Below, one piece after another: positions 45,654-54,671 of a stretch of DNA of 64,000 bases (position 1 is the first letter of the stretch; the number at the start of each line of letters is the position of its first letter). Source of the DNA: Devosia ginsengisoli (lineage in GTDB: Bacteria > Pseudomonadota > Alphaproteobacteria > Rhizobiales > Devosiaceae); NCBI RefSeq assembly GCF_007859655.1, contig NZ_CP042304.1:186001-250000 (forward strand), written 5' to 3'. The translations under genes and the position numbers were made by a program. The notes below the pieces were generated by a model. That model ran no database searches. It saw only the letters and a list, made by a program, of their open reading frames with translations, and was not told where the DNA came from.

Positions 45654-46043
45654 ATGAATAACGCGTCGACCCGAACGGTGCTGCTCGCCGATGCCAGTGC
45701 CGACAACCGCCTGCCGCTGCGGCAGGCGCTGAGCGCGGTCGGCTTCACCGTGGCCGAGGTCGGCAATGGCAAGGACGCCATCGAGGCCCTGCGCCGTGAC
45801 AGGTTCGACGTGGTGGTGACCGATCTGTGGATGCCGGGCGCCGACGGGATAGAGGTGATCCAGTCGATTCGTACCGTATCGCCGCTCTCGACGATTTTCG
45901 TGGTGACCGGGGGCGGGCCGGGCCTCTCCATTGCCTCAGCCGCGGCGCTGGCTCGGGTCTGGGGCGCCCGCAAGGTCTATGTAAAGCCCTTCGAGATCAG
46001 CGAACTGATCCAGGAAATCGTGATCCTGTTTCCGCCGCTTTAG
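45654..46043 (+). CDS. Single-domain response regulator (receiver only)
   Basis: Receiver domain of 129 residues with no output domain. Phospho-acceptor Asp in RFDVVVTDLWMPGADGIEVI (~57), acidic pair near LLADASADNRLP (~10), Thr/Ser in TIFVVTGGGPG and the Lys in ARKVYVKPFEI. An unusual GGGPGLSIASAAALARV loop follows the Thr. No sensor kinase is nearby. Start at ATG 45654 (MNNASTRTVLL); the preceding open frame overlaps the bioY terminator. Its stop overlaps that of the convergent MarR gene by 4 bases. Confidence 0.85.
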   Translation: MNNASTRTVLLADASADNRLPLRQALSAVGFTVAEVGNGKDAIEALRRDRFDVVVTDLWMPGADGIEVIQSIRTVSPLSTIFVVTGGGPGLSIASAAALARVWGARKVYVKPFEISELIQEIVILFPPL

Positions 46044-46534
46044 CGCAGCACCGACAGGCGCCGGACGATGAGTTCGAGCGAGCGGGCAAAGCATTCCTGC
46101 TCGGGGATACCCAGTTCGCTGATCACTTCCTCAAGCGCCAGCGTGGGATCCTGTTCGAGCATGGTGCGGCCGGCACTGGTGAGTTCGAGCAGTTCGGCAC
46201 GTCCCTTGGGCTGTTCGGCGGCCTTGGCCAGCAGGCCCTTCTGCACCAGCGTGCGCACGGTGCGGCTCACCGGCCCATTGGCAAGACCCTGGAAACGCGC
46301 CAGTTCGCTAGCGGTACGCTGGCTCACCGGAGCGCGGGAAAAGTACCGCAAGGCGGCCCATTGCGCCGGAAACAGGTCCGCGGCATAGCCACGCGAATGC
46401 AACATTCGGGCCGTAAGCTCGAGTAGTTCGGCGAGCGCAGATGTCGAAAGGGACCGCAAAGCCAACTCCGCCGCAACACTTCGGCCCCGACGCGCTGGCG
46501 TCCGGGCCGATTGGATCATTTTCCTGCCCCGCAT
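46040..46534 (-). CDS. MarR family winged-helix transcriptional regulator
   Basis: A 164-residue regulator (start at 46534; ATG 46519 has GGGGCAGGAA before it and is a good alternative). Winged-helix region: LFPAQWAALRYFSRAPVSQR (~54-73), TASELARFQGLANGPVSRTV (recognition helix), then LVQKGLLAKAAEQPKGRAEL (wing). C-terminal helix SLELIVRRLSVL would dimerise. No target is evident; it is convergent with the receiver gene and faces a ~317-base gap before the nucleoside hydrolase gene. Confidence 0.85.
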   Translation of the reverse strand: MRGRKMIQSARTPARRGRSVAAELALRSLSTSALAELLELTARMLHSRGYAADLFPAQWAALRYFSRAPVSQRTASELARFQGLANGPVSRTVRTLVQKGLLAKAAEQPKGRAELLELTSAGRTMLEQDPTLALEEVISELGIPEQECFARSLELIVRRLSVLR

Positions 46535-46851
46535 TCATACAAACCCTTTTACACGACGAACAACGCCGCGTCACAGCATCGTTAAAAATGTTATTTGCTC
46601 ACTGATTCATGTGTACAAAAGTGTGGATTTCCAATGGTCAGGCGGGCGTTGCGTCGGCGCGGCGATATCGATTTCACACCGAAATTCGGCCCGTAAAATG
46701 GCAAACGGCCGGGAGGGCTGTCCCGGCATCTTGACGGCAACGATCGGCTGTGATTGCTCGCCGCCTTCGGTGGAGCAATGCGCTCCTCTTCCCCTTTCCC
46801 TCACGCGTCGGGGCCCGCAAGGCAGGGCGCGATACAGCATTGGACATTTAG
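46535..46851. other. Intergenic region between divergent MarR and nucleoside hydrolase genes
   Basis: About 317 bases without a convincing gene. Two hairpins: GCCGGGA-N6-TCCCGGC (about 46712-46731) and a longer one starting TTGCTCGCCGCCTTCGGTGG (about 46757) that closes with GAGCAA. They could belong to an untranslated leader or a small RNA. The AT-rich 46560-46620 stretch probably holds promoters. Short open frames of 77 and 104 codons here have unnatural composition and I do not call them. Confidence 0.45.
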
Positions 46852-47805
46852 ATGAAGGTCATCTTCGATACCGATCCGGGCATCGACGACGCCATGGCGC
46901 TGCTCTACCTGAGCAAGCTGCCTGAAATCGAACTGCTGGGCATCACCACGGTCGTGGGCAATGCCGACATTGCCACCACGACGCGCAACGCCCTGTTCCT
47001 GCGCCAGCGCTTCGGTCTTGCCGCGCCTGTCATCCAAGGGGCCGGCGAAACGCTGGACGGCAAGGTCAAGCCGGAACCGGTGGCCGTGCATGGCCATAAC
47101 GGGCTGGGCGATATCGAGATTCCCGCGCATGTGGACGAGACCGGCCTGCGGGCCGGCACGGCGGCGCAGTTCATCATCGACACGCTGCGCGCCCATCCCG
47201 GCGAGGTGACGATCATCGCCGTGGGACGCATGACCAACCTGGCGCTCGCCCTACGGCAGGACCCCGCCATTGCCGGGCTGGCCAAGCAGGTGGTGATCAT
47301 GGGCGGTGCCTTCGGCTACGAGGGCCGCAGCGGCAATATCACCCCGGCGGCCGAGGCCAATATCTATGGCGATCCCGTCGCGGCCGACGAGATTTTCGCT
47401 GCCGGCTGGCCCGTCGTGGTAGTGGGGCTCGATGTGACGCATGACATCATCCTCAGCGAAGACTATCTGGCGGCGCTCTCGGCCGAGGTCGGCGAGAATG
47501 GCGAATTGCTGCGCCAGATGTCGGACCACTATGCCCGCTTCTACAAGGAAATCATGGGACTGGCCGGCGTGGTGGGGCATGACCTGCTGGCGGTGACCTA
47601 TACCCTTCGCCCCGATTGGTTCGAAACGCGCTCCGGCCCGATCTGCGTGGTGCGCGACGGCATTGCCGCGGGCCAGACCATCCAGATGCCGGCCGCGCGC
47701 AAGGGCGGACACCCTGATTGGGCCAACCGCCCGGCCCAACTGGTCTGCACCGCAGTCCATGCCGATGCCGTGTTGCGGCATTACCGCGAGACGGTCGCCG
47801 GCTGA
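46852..47805 (+). CDS. Nucleoside hydrolase (inosine-uridine preferring type)
   Basis: N-ribosylhydrolase of 317 residues, probably cytoplasmic. The calcium-binding DxDxxxDD motif is right at the start (FDTDPGIDDAMALLYLSKL). Further family blocks are HGHNGLGDIEIP, TIIAVGRMTNLALALRQDPA, NITPAAEANIYGDPVAADEI (ribose-binding Asn/Glu) and VVVGLDVTHDIILSEDYLAA with the last metal Asp. Base preference cannot be told. No ABC transporter for nucleosides is adjacent. Confidence 0.92.
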   Translation: MKVIFDTDPGIDDAMALLYLSKLPEIELLGITTVVGNADIATTTRNALFLRQRFGLAAPVIQGAGETLDGKVKPEPVAVHGHNGLGDIEIPAHVDETGLRAGTAAQFIIDTLRAHPGEVTIIAVGRMTNLALALRQDPAIAGLAKQVVIMGGAFGYEGRSGNITPAAEANIYGDPVAADEIFAAGWPVVVVGLDVTHDIILSEDYLAALSAEVGENGELLRQMSDHYARFYKEIMGLAGVVGHDLLAVTYTLRPDWFETRSGPICVVRDGIAAGQTIQMPAARKGGHPDWANRPAQLVCTAVHADAVLRHYRETVAG

Positions 47806-47849
47806 GCATGTCCTGGAAAGCCGGCGCCCGGGGGCGTCGGCTTCCGCCA

Positions 47850-48773
47850 TCAACGCAGCCTGGCGGCGATGTCGCGGACGGCCTGTTTCAAACTGTCCGC
47901 CGCCAGGGTGGATGCGGTATCGGTTCGCATGGTGAGGCCGACAGGGCCGATGGTTTCGCTGGTATCGACCGGCAGCAAAGCCAGCCGGCCCTGCTCCAGG
48001 TCGCGGGCGACCACGCCCTCCGAAATGATCCATACCGCGTCGGTCTGGCCCAGATAGGCGCGGCCGAAGGCGTCGGAAATGGTTTCCACCTCGTCGCGCA
48101 GTTTGGTTATGCCATGGGTCAGCAGCATCCGGTCCACCAGCCGGCGGATGAGCGAATTGGGTGTGGGCATCAGCGTCTGGTAGGGCTCGATCATCGACAG
48201 GTCGAACCGGCGTTCGCTGAGCAGCGGGTGGCCGGCGCGAACCACCATGACCACGCGTTCGGAATAGAGATGCTCGAAGGACAGCCCGACCATGGCGTCG
48301 GGCTCGGCCATGCGGCCGATGACGAAATCGACATCGCCGGTGCGCAGCAGGGTCAGCAGGTGATCGTTCGGCCCGGTAATGACCCGCGTATGCACGCCCG
48401 AACCGGTGGCGGTGAAGGCCTTGACCGCATCGGGCAGCAGACGGGCGGATACGGTCGGTAGCGCCCCGACGCGGACGATAGTGGCCTCATGCGTGTCGCG
48501 GGCCGCATCCATGCCCTGCCGCAACGCCGCCAGGCTCGTTGACGCGTAGCGGTAGAACACCTCGCCGAAGGGCGTGAGGAACAGGTTGCGCTTGCTGCGG
48601 TCGAACAGGTTGCCGCCCAGCACCTGCTCGAGCTCCTGAATGGTCTTGGATGCTGCAGGCTGGCTGATATGCAGCACCTGGGCGGCGTTGACGACGCTTT
48701 TGAGCCGGGCCACCTCGATGAAACAGACGAGGTGCCGCAGCTTGATACGAGGGTCGATGAGGGGCGCGACCAA
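47850..48773 (-). CDS. pcaQ: LysR-type regulator of protocatechuate genes
   Basis: LysR regulator of 307 residues. HTH at ~15-50: LRHLVCFIEVARLKSVVNAA, then QVLHISQPAASKTIQELEQV and LGGNLFDRSKRNLFLTPFGE. The effector domain contains TGSGVHTRVITGPNDHLLTL and DFVIGRMAEP, as in PcaQ. Translation probably starts at TTG 48773 with GGAG 6 bases before it; no in-frame ATG exists nearby. It is divergent from pcaDCHGB with a PcaQ-like box in the gap. In rhizobia PcaQ activates these genes with beta-carboxymuconate or beta-ketoadipate (established knowledge). Confidence 0.93.
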   Translation of the reverse strand: MVAPLIDPRIKLRHLVCFIEVARLKSVVNAAQVLHISQPAASKTIQELEQVLGGNLFDRSKRNLFLTPFGEVFYRYASTSLAALRQGMDAARDTHEATIVRVGALPTVSARLLPDAVKAFTATGSGVHTRVITGPNDHLLTLLRTGDVDFVIGRMAEPDAMVGLSFEHLYSERVVMVVRAGHPLLSERRFDLSMIEPYQTLMPTPNSLIRRLVDRMLLTHGITKLRDEVETISDAFGRAYLGQTDAVWIISEGVVARDLEQGRLALLPVDTSETIGPVGLTMRTDTASTLAADSLKQAVRDIAARLR

Positions 48774-48836
48774 CGGTTTCTCCGGTTATGAGCTGGGCCC
48801 TGTGATGCGATCTGGCGGCAAACTCGGCCCGTTTGC

Positions 48837-48852
48837 ATAATCGTCAGGTTAT
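48837..48852. promoter_or_regulatory. PcaQ box in the pcaQ-pcaD gap
   Basis: ATAATC-GTCA-GGTTAT is an interrupted palindrome that matches the rhizobial PcaQ site ATAACC-N4-GGTTAA with one change in each half. It lies 64 bases upstream of pcaQ and 68 bases upstream of pcaD. Binding is inferred. Confidence 0.7.
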
Positions 48853-48919
48853 CGTTTGGAGTGTCTTAGTCATTTTACTTCTGCGGCGATAGCACCTTAT
48901 ATCGAGGCAGGGAGGCGGG

Positions 48920-49714
48920 ATGGACTGCGTTCGGATCAATGACGTGCTGCTGCATTACCGACTGGCCGGCTCTGCCGATGCGCCGGTGTTGGCGCTGGCC
49001 AATTCGCTGGGCACCGATGCGCGCATCTGGGACGGGGTGATCGAGGCGCTCTCTTCCCGTTACCGCGTGCTCTCCTACGACAAGCGTGGCCACGGGCTGA
49101 GCGATACGCCGCCGGGCGACTATGTGCTTGACGATCATATCAATGACCTCGCGGGCCTGCTCGACTATCTTGATGTCGAGCAACTGGCGCTGGCCGGAGT
49201 TTCCGTCGGCGGGCTGATCGCCCAGGGTTTTGCCTTGCGTGATCCGGAACGGCTGACGGCTTTGATCCTGTGCGACACGGCGCCCAAAGTGGGCGATGCT
49301 TCCGGCTGGAACGCCCGGATCGACACCGTGCGCAAAGACGGGCTTGGTGCCATTGCCGACATGGTGATGGACCGCTGGTTCAGCCCCGGTTTCCAGCAGC
49401 AGCGCCCGGACGAGCTGGCCATGTGGCGCAATCTGTTCCTGCGGAGTAATGCCGAGGGCTATGCGGCGACCTGTGCGACATTGCGCGATACCGACCTCAC
49501 GGCGCAGATCGGCGCTATTGCCGTGCCGACGCTGGTCGTGGCCGGCGCGGCGGACCGTTCGACTCCGGTGGACCTTGTGCGCACCTGCGCCGAGGCCATT
49601 GCCGGTGCGCGTTTCGAGATCCTTGATGGTGTCGGACATATTCCATCCATCGAGCAGCCCGCGGCTCTGGCGGCGCTCATGGAACAATTTCTGAAGGAGA
49701 ACCGCCATGGCTGA
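48920..49714 (+). CDS. pcaD: 3-oxoadipate enol-lactonase
   Basis: Alpha/beta hydrolase of 264 residues that opens beta-ketoadipate enol-lactone. Nucleophile elbow GVSVGGLIAQG (Ser ~95), Asp in VVAGAADRSTPVDLVR, His in LDGVGHIPSIEQP. The segment LILCDTAPKVGDASGWNARI is typical of PcaD. First gene of the pca operon; its end overlaps pcaC by 8 bases. Confidence 0.95.
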   Translation: MDCVRINDVLLHYRLAGSADAPVLALANSLGTDARIWDGVIEALSSRYRVLSYDKRGHGLSDTPPGDYVLDDHINDLAGLLDYLDVEQLALAGVSVGGLIAQGFALRDPERLTALILCDTAPKVGDASGWNARIDTVRKDGLGAIADMVMDRWFSPGFQQQRPDELAMWRNLFLRSNAEGYAATCATLRDTDLTAQIGAIAVPTLVVAGAADRSTPVDLVRTCAEAIAGARFEILDGVGHIPSIEQPAALAALMEQFLKENRHG

Positions 49715-50093
49715 AACCACGCGTTTCGAACAGGGCATGGCGACGCGCCGCGCGGTGCTCGGCAATGCCCATGTCGACGCCGCCACGGCCCGCAAATCGG
49801 CATTCGACGACGATTTCCAGACCTTCATCACCGAGGGTGCCTGGGGCTCGGTCTGGTCACGGCCGGGGCTCAGCAAGCGCGAACGCTCCATGCTGACCAT
49901 CGCATTGCTGGCCGCGCTGGGGCATGATGAAGAAGTGGCCATGCATGTGCGAGCCACCGCCAATACCGGCTGTTCGCCGGATGACATCAAGGAAGCCCTG
50001 CTGCATGTGGCGGTCTATGCCGGGGTGCCGGCGGCGAACCGGGCCTTCAGGGTGGCGAAGGAAGAGCTGGCCAAGCGGGAGGCGGGGCAATGA
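49707..50093 (+). CDS. pcaC: 4-carboxymuconolactone decarboxylase
   Basis: Small decarboxylase of 128 residues producing beta-ketoadipate enol-lactone. Family blocks: VLGNAHVDAATARKSAFDDD, ITEGAWGSVWSRPGLSKRER, then HDEEVAMHVRATANTGCSPD with the catalytic-region His and Cys, and IKEALLHVAVYAGVPAANRA. Overlaps pcaD by 8 bases and pcaH by 4 (ATGA), so translation is coupled. Confidence 0.95.
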   Translation: MAETTRFEQGMATRRAVLGNAHVDAATARKSAFDDDFQTFITEGAWGSVWSRPGLSKRERSMLTIALLAALGHDEEVAMHVRATANTGCSPDDIKEALLHVAVYAGVPAANRAFRVAKEELAKREAGQ

Positions 50094-50836
50094 GCGGCAT
50101 AATTCTACCGGGCGCGGACGGGGCGCTCTATCAGCGCAACCGCGACTGGCATCCGCCGGCCGATACGCCCGGCTATAAGAGCACGACGTTCCGCGCGCCA
50201 AAGCATGCGCTGCTGTCGCTGGGTGGCACGGCTTCGGAGCTGACCGGGCCGACTTTCGGTCATTCCTCCATCAACCCGCTCGATAACGACCTGATCCGCA
50301 ATTACAGCCAGGATGGCAGCGAGGCCATCGGCCAGCGCATGATCGTCTATGGCCAGGTGCTCGACGAGAATGCCCGGCCGGTGCCCGATACGCTGGTGGA
50401 GTTCTGGCAGGCCAATGCCGGCGGGCGCTACCGCCACAAGAAGGAAGCCTATCTCGCCGCGCTCGACCCCAATTTCGGCGGCTGCGGCCGGACCATTACC
50501 GACGAAAACGGTTTCTACTCCTTCCGCACCATCAAGCCCGGCGCCTATCCCTGGCCCAATGGCGGCAATGACTGGCGGCCGGCCCATATCCACTTCTCGG
50601 TCTTCGGCCATGCCTTTGCGCAAAGGCTCATCACCCAGATGTATTTCGAGGGCGACCCGATGATCTGGCAATGCCCGATCGTGGGCTCCATCGCCGACAA
50701 GTCGGCCATCGACCAGCTCATCGCCCGGCTCGACCGCCACAACACCACGCCCATGGACGCGCTGGCCTATCGCTTCGATATCGTGCTGCGCGGCCGCCGC
50801 TCGACCATGTTCGAGAACAAACTGGAGGGCAATTGA
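50090..50836 (+). CDS. pcaH: Protocatechuate 3,4-dioxygenase beta subunit
   Basis: Iron-binding subunit of the intradiol ring-cleaving dioxygenase, 248 residues. Fe(III) ligands are visible: Tyr in GGRYRHKKEAYLAALDPNFG, Tyr in IKPGAYPWPNGGNDWRPAHI, and the two His of RPAHIHFSVFG. LVEFWQANAGG is the common core strand. Attacks protocatechuate to give 3-carboxy-cis,cis-muconate. Stop and the pcaG ATG share one base. Confidence 0.97.
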   Translation: MSGIILPGADGALYQRNRDWHPPADTPGYKSTTFRAPKHALLSLGGTASELTGPTFGHSSINPLDNDLIRNYSQDGSEAIGQRMIVYGQVLDENARPVPDTLVEFWQANAGGRYRHKKEAYLAALDPNFGGCGRTITDENGFYSFRTIKPGAYPWPNGGNDWRPAHIHFSVFGHAFAQRLITQMYFEGDPMIWQCPIVGSIADKSAIDQLIARLDRHNTTPMDALAYRFDIVLRGRRSTMFENKLEGN

Positions 50837-51456
50837 TGCTGCACCCGGTTCCCACGCTGAAAGAGACGCCGTCGCAGACGGCTGGTCCCTATGTCCATAT
50901 CGGGCTGACGCCCAATTTCGCCGACATCAAGGGTGTCTACGAGGCCGATCCCGGTAGCACCATGCTGACACCGGACACCAAGGGCGAGCGCATCACCATT
51001 GCCGGCCGGATTTTCGATGGCGCGGGCGCGCTGGTCAACGACGCGCTGGTCGAGTTGTGGCAGGCCGATGGCGATGGTTCCTATGTGGCGCCCATGGGGC
51101 CGAATTCCAATTCGGCGCCGGCCTTTACCGGCTGGGGCCGCCAGCCCACCAATGCCGAGGGCGTTTTCACCTTCGAGACCATCAAACCCGGCCCGGTGCC
51201 GGGTCCCGATGGCAAGCCCATGGCCCCGCATGTGAATCTGTGGATCGTGGCCCGCGGCATCAATATCGGCCTGCAGACGCGGCTCTATTTCGAGGACGAG
51301 GCCGAGGCCAATGCCGGCGATTTCGTGCTCAACAAAATCATGGACCCGCGCCGCCGCCTGACCCTGATCGCCCGCAAGGAGCCCGGCGAGGTGCCGCGCT
51401 ACGTGCTGGACATTCATCTGCAGGGCGACAAGGAAACGGTGTTCTTCGATATGTGA
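50836..51456 (+). CDS. pcaG: Protocatechuate 3,4-dioxygenase alpha subunit
   Basis: Alpha subunit, 206 residues, same fold as PcaH but without the iron ligands. Blocks: ETPSQTAGPYVHIGLTPNF, LVELWQADGDGSYVAPMGP, GVFTFETIKPGPVPGPDGKP and APHVNLWIVARGINIGLQTR, then HLQGDKETVFFDM at the end. Start at ATG 50836, directly joined to the pcaH stop. The alpha-beta pair assembles as (alpha beta Fe)n. Confidence 0.96.
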   Translation: MLHPVPTLKETPSQTAGPYVHIGLTPNFADIKGVYEADPGSTMLTPDTKGERITIAGRIFDGAGALVNDALVELWQADGDGSYVAPMGPNSNSAPAFTGWGRQPTNAEGVFTFETIKPGPVPGPDGKPMAPHVNLWIVARGINIGLQTRLYFEDEAEANAGDFVLNKIMDPRRRLTLIARKEPGEVPRYVLDIHLQGDKETVFFDM

Positions 51457-51474
51457 GCAGGCCATACTGGCCCC

Positions 51475-52509
51475 ATGAACCCGCTGCTCTCCGCCCTTGC
51501 CGGCGATGCCGAAATCGAAGCGCTGCTCTCCGACGATGCGCAACTGACGTCCATGCTGGCCGTCGAGGCCGCCCTGGCCGAGGCCAGCGCCGATTGCGGC
51601 TGGATCGATGAGGATGCGGCAGACGCCATCCGTTCGGCCATCGCCACTTTCGTGCCCGACCGGCCCGGTCTCGCCGCCGGCATGGCGCAGGATGGCGTCG
51701 TGGTGCCGGCTCTGGTGCGACAATTGCGGGCCGACGTGGCCGAGCCGTATCGCGCCGCTTTGCACAAGGGCGCCACCAGCCAGGACGTGATCGACACCGC
51801 GCTGATGCTGCAGCTGGCCAAGGCCTTCGACATCTACGAGACGCGGCTGACGGCACTGCTGGACCGGCTGGAGGCATTGGCTGTGGCGGCCGGGTCTCGC
51901 CCGCTGATGGCCCATACACGCATGCAGGTGGCCCTGCCTACGACCTGGAACGCCAAGATCGGCAGCTGGAACGAGCCCCTGCAGCGCTATCTGCGGGCAC
52001 TGGCCGGCATGCGCCGGACTTTGCTGGTGGTGCAACTGGGCGGGCCGGTGGGTGATCGCGGCAGTTTCGGGGCTCATGGCGACGCGATTGCCGCCGGCAT
52101 GGCGCGGCGACTCGATCTCGGCATTGCCGGCCCCTGGCAGGCCACGCGCGACCCCATCGTGGCGCTGGGCAATCTGCTGGCGCTGATCAGCGGTTCGCTC
52201 GGCAAGCTTGGCGCCGACATCGCCTTGCTGGCGCAGAACGAGGTCGGGACCGTGCGGCTCGAAGGGGCAGGGGGCTCGTCGGCCATGGCGCACAAGGCCA
52301 ACCCCGTCAATGCCGAGGTGCTGGTGGCGCTGGCCCGTCACAATGCCGGCCTGTCGGGCATCCTCGGCCAGTCCATAGTGCACGAATACGAACGCTCCGG
52401 CGCCGCCTGGACCCTGGAATGGCTGACCCTGCCACCCATGCTGGTCACCACAGGCGCCAGCCTGCGCCTGGCCGACAAGCTGCTGGGCCAACTGAACATA
52501 AGCAACTAG
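51475..52509 (+). CDS. pcaB: 3-carboxy-cis,cis-muconate cycloisomerase
   Basis: Fumarase/aspartase-superfamily cycloisomerase of 344 residues. Signature GGSSAMAHKANPVNAEVLVA (~263-282) is the mobile catalytic loop; HKGATSQDVIDTALMLQL and PLMAHTRMQVALPTTWNAKI are the other conserved regions. Shorter than gamma-proteobacterial PcaB (about 450), as usual in rhizobia. Last gene of the pcaDCHGB unit. The downstream pcaIJF genes that finish the pathway are not in the window. Confidence 0.94.
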   Translation: MNPLLSALAGDAEIEALLSDDAQLTSMLAVEAALAEASADCGWIDEDAADAIRSAIATFVPDRPGLAAGMAQDGVVVPALVRQLRADVAEPYRAALHKGATSQDVIDTALMLQLAKAFDIYETRLTALLDRLEALAVAAGSRPLMAHTRMQVALPTTWNAKIGSWNEPLQRYLRALAGMRRTLLVVQLGGPVGDRGSFGAHGDAIAAGMARRLDLGIAGPWQATRDPIVALGNLLALISGSLGKLGADIALLAQNEVGTVRLEGAGGSSAMAHKANPVNAEVLVALARHNAGLSGILGQSIVHEYERSGAAWTLEWLTLPPMLVTTGASLRLADKLLGQLNISN

Positions 52510-52546
52510 TTAGCGGCCTTTGCGGCAAGACCGGATGGCGTGAAAA

Positions 52547-52570
52547 CCCCGACCTCGCGAGAGGCCGGGG
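52547..52570. terminator. Hairpin between pcaB and the TRAP gene (left flank of the island)
   Basis: CCCCGACCTC-GCGA-GAGGCCGGGG: 10-bp stem with one mismatch, between convergent genes. The sequence CGAGAGGCCGGGG followed by TGATTGGT reappears after the MBL gene at ~63909-63929. Confidence 0.6.
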
Positions 52571-52643
52571 CTGATTGGTCGAACACCTGGTCATGCTCCC
52601 GAAGCAGATTCTGAAATCTGCCACCGGGGGCCACACTGCAGGA

Positions 52644-54671
52644 TTACCGGATCGACATCTGGTCCGGCAGCCAGGTCACGAGATCGGGGAAGAAGATCAG
52701 CAGCACGGCCACCAGGACCGCTATGGGCATGAGGTACCACACGGACGACATGACGTCGTTCAGCGTGATCTTCTGGCCGAGATTGATCTCCTTCTCCTGG
52801 CATAAGGCGTGGATCACGAAGGACAGGATGCCGACCGGCGGTGTCAGGATGGCCAGCTCGCCCATGAACACGCAGAAGACGCCGAACCACAGGAGCGACA
52901 CGTCGAGTTCGCCCAGGATCGGGATCAGCAGCGGCACTGTGAGCAGCATGATCGGCAGGTTTTCCATGAAAGTGCCGAGCAGCAGGTAAACCGCCAACAC
53001 GATCAGCAGGAACGTGACCCGGTCAAAGCCGGCATGGCTCACCCAATCGGCGAAGCCGTCTGCCAGGCCTGATAGTGTCAGCAGGCTGGACAGGATCTGG
53101 GCACCGATCAGCAACAGGAAGATGGCGCCCGAGGTGATGATCGTGTCGACACCGGCATCGACAATGGTTCTCCACGATGTCTTGCCCTTGACGATGATGG
53201 TCAGGATCAGCGCACCGAGTGCCCCCGCCGCTCCGGCCTCGGTTGCCGTCAGCACGCCGGCAAACATGCCGCCGAGCACGATGCCGATCAGCACGGGCAT
53301 GGGCCAGATGCCGGCCAGCGATGTCCAGCGCTGCGACCAGGTGATGACCTCGCCGTCATTCTTGCTGCGACCGCCGACCAGGCTTGGCCAGATCGTCGCC
53401 GCCAGAATGAGCGCCATGCTGAAGACGAAGGCCACGAACAGGCCGGGGATGATACCGGCCATCAGTTGCGGCCCGATGGGAACCTCGGCAATACCGGCAT
53501 AGATGACCAGCGCCGTGCTGGGCGGGATCAGCTGCCCCGGCAGGCCCGAAATCATGATCGAGGCGATGGCCATGCGGCGGTCATAGCCGGCCCGCAACAT
53601 TTCCGGTATGCCGATCCGTCCAAGCGCATATGTGGTGGCGAGCGTGGAGCCGCTCACCGCCGCCAGGCCGGTGCCTGCAGCATTGGTGCTGACGGCGAGA
53701 CCCCCGGGCAGCCATTTCAGCCAGACCCGCGCTGCCACATACATCTGGGCGGTGAGCCCCGACTTCCAGAGCAGAATGCCCATGAAGATGAACATGGGCA
53801 GCACGCTGAAGGTCCAGTTCGCGACCGCATCGAACGGCTGGTTCTCCAGCATGGTGAACACGGCACGCGGGCGAATGGCCCACAGGCCGAGCAGGCCCGG
53901 TCCGGCGAGGGAGAAGGCCACCGGCACCTTGAGGAACAACAGCACCAGCATCAGGCCGACGGCGCCCAGGGCAATGACCTGCTTGGCCTCGAAGGCGAAC
54001 ATGGCGACCAGGCAGATAGCGATGGCGCCGATAATTGCGGCCCGGACCAGCCAGCGCTGGCCCTTGGTGGCCTCGGCGGGCTTCGCCTCTTCCTCGGCGA
54101 TGCCGAGCCTTTCCAGCTCCAGTTGCTCCTGGTCCTTCTGGATTGCCCGTCCCATGATGAGGTTGGCCATTTCCATGAGGAACAGCACGCAAAGCGAACC
54201 GAAGGCGATCGGCGGCAGGAAGGTCGTCGGCCAGACGATCACGGCGCTGGTGCCGACCACATGCCGTCCCTGCGCCATGCTGTGTAGCGCTTCCTGGAAC
54301 GTGTAGTAGGCGAAAGTCCCGCATAGAGCCGCCCCGATCAGCGCGATGCCAATGGCAACCTCGCGCTGGTTTTTCTTGGGCAGCATATCGAACAGGATAT
54401 TCGCGGAGATATGCCGATTGAGAACCTGCGCCGCCACGAAGCCGGGAAAGGCAATCAGCGGTAGGTACCAGAAGGCCACAATTTCATTGGTGCCGCGCAA
54501 GGGCGTGTTGAAGAAGTAGCGCCCTGCCACATTGGCCAGCGTGTGCGCCATCAGCAGCAACACGCCGAACACGGCAGCAACCTGGATGAGCGTCACGAGA
54601 GTTTCGAGATACCAGCGTCGGGAATCGACGACGGTCACCTGCGAGCTTGCTGCCGTGTTCATTGCGCTCAC
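52644..54671 (-). CDS. TRAP transporter, fused DctQ-DctM membrane protein
   Basis: Membrane part of a tripartite ATP-independent (Na+-driven) transporter, 675 residues. Residues ~1-190 are the small DctQ subunit (four helices, with AFWYLPLIAFPGFVAAQVLN). A charged linker (KDQEQLELERLGIAEEEAKP) leads to the large DctM subunit from ~210: KVPVAFSLAGPGLLGLWAI, AAVSGSTLATTYALGRIGIP, SGLPGQLIPPSTALVIYAGI and VGILSFVIHALCQEKEINLG. DctQ and DctM are usually separate; fusions are known. Its start overlaps the dctP stop by 4 bases. Substrate, probably an organic acid, unknown. Confidence 0.9.
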   Translation of the reverse strand: MSAMNTAASSQVTVVDSRRWYLETLVTLIQVAAVFGVLLLMAHTLANVAGRYFFNTPLRGTNEIVAFWYLPLIAFPGFVAAQVLNRHISANILFDMLPKKNQREVAIGIALIGAALCGTFAYYTFQEALHSMAQGRHVVGTSAVIVWPTTFLPPIAFGSLCVLFLMEMANLIMGRAIQKDQEQLELERLGIAEEEAKPAEATKGQRWLVRAAIIGAIAICLVAMFAFEAKQVIALGAVGLMLVLLFLKVPVAFSLAGPGLLGLWAIRPRAVFTMLENQPFDAVANWTFSVLPMFIFMGILLWKSGLTAQMYVAARVWLKWLPGGLAVSTNAAGTGLAAVSGSTLATTYALGRIGIPEMLRAGYDRRMAIASIMISGLPGQLIPPSTALVIYAGIAEVPIGPQLMAGIIPGLFVAFVFSMALILAATIWPSLVGGRSKNDGEVITWSQRWTSLAGIWPMPVLIGIVLGGMFAGVLTATEAGAAGALGALILTIIVKGKTSWRTIVDAGVDTIITSGAIFLLLIGAQILSSLLTLSGLADGFADWVSHAGFDRVTFLLIVLAVYLLLGTFMENLPIMLLTVPLLIPILGELDVSLLWFGVFCVFMGELAILTPPVGILSFVIHALCQEKEINLGQKITLNDVMSSVWYLMPIAVLVAVLLIFFPDLVTWLPDQMSIR

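Noticed and set aside
46607..46925. Small open frames in the MarR-nucleoside hydrolase gap
   Set aside because: Arg/Pro-rich composition, no ribosome-binding site, and overlap with the start of the nucleoside hydrolase gene.
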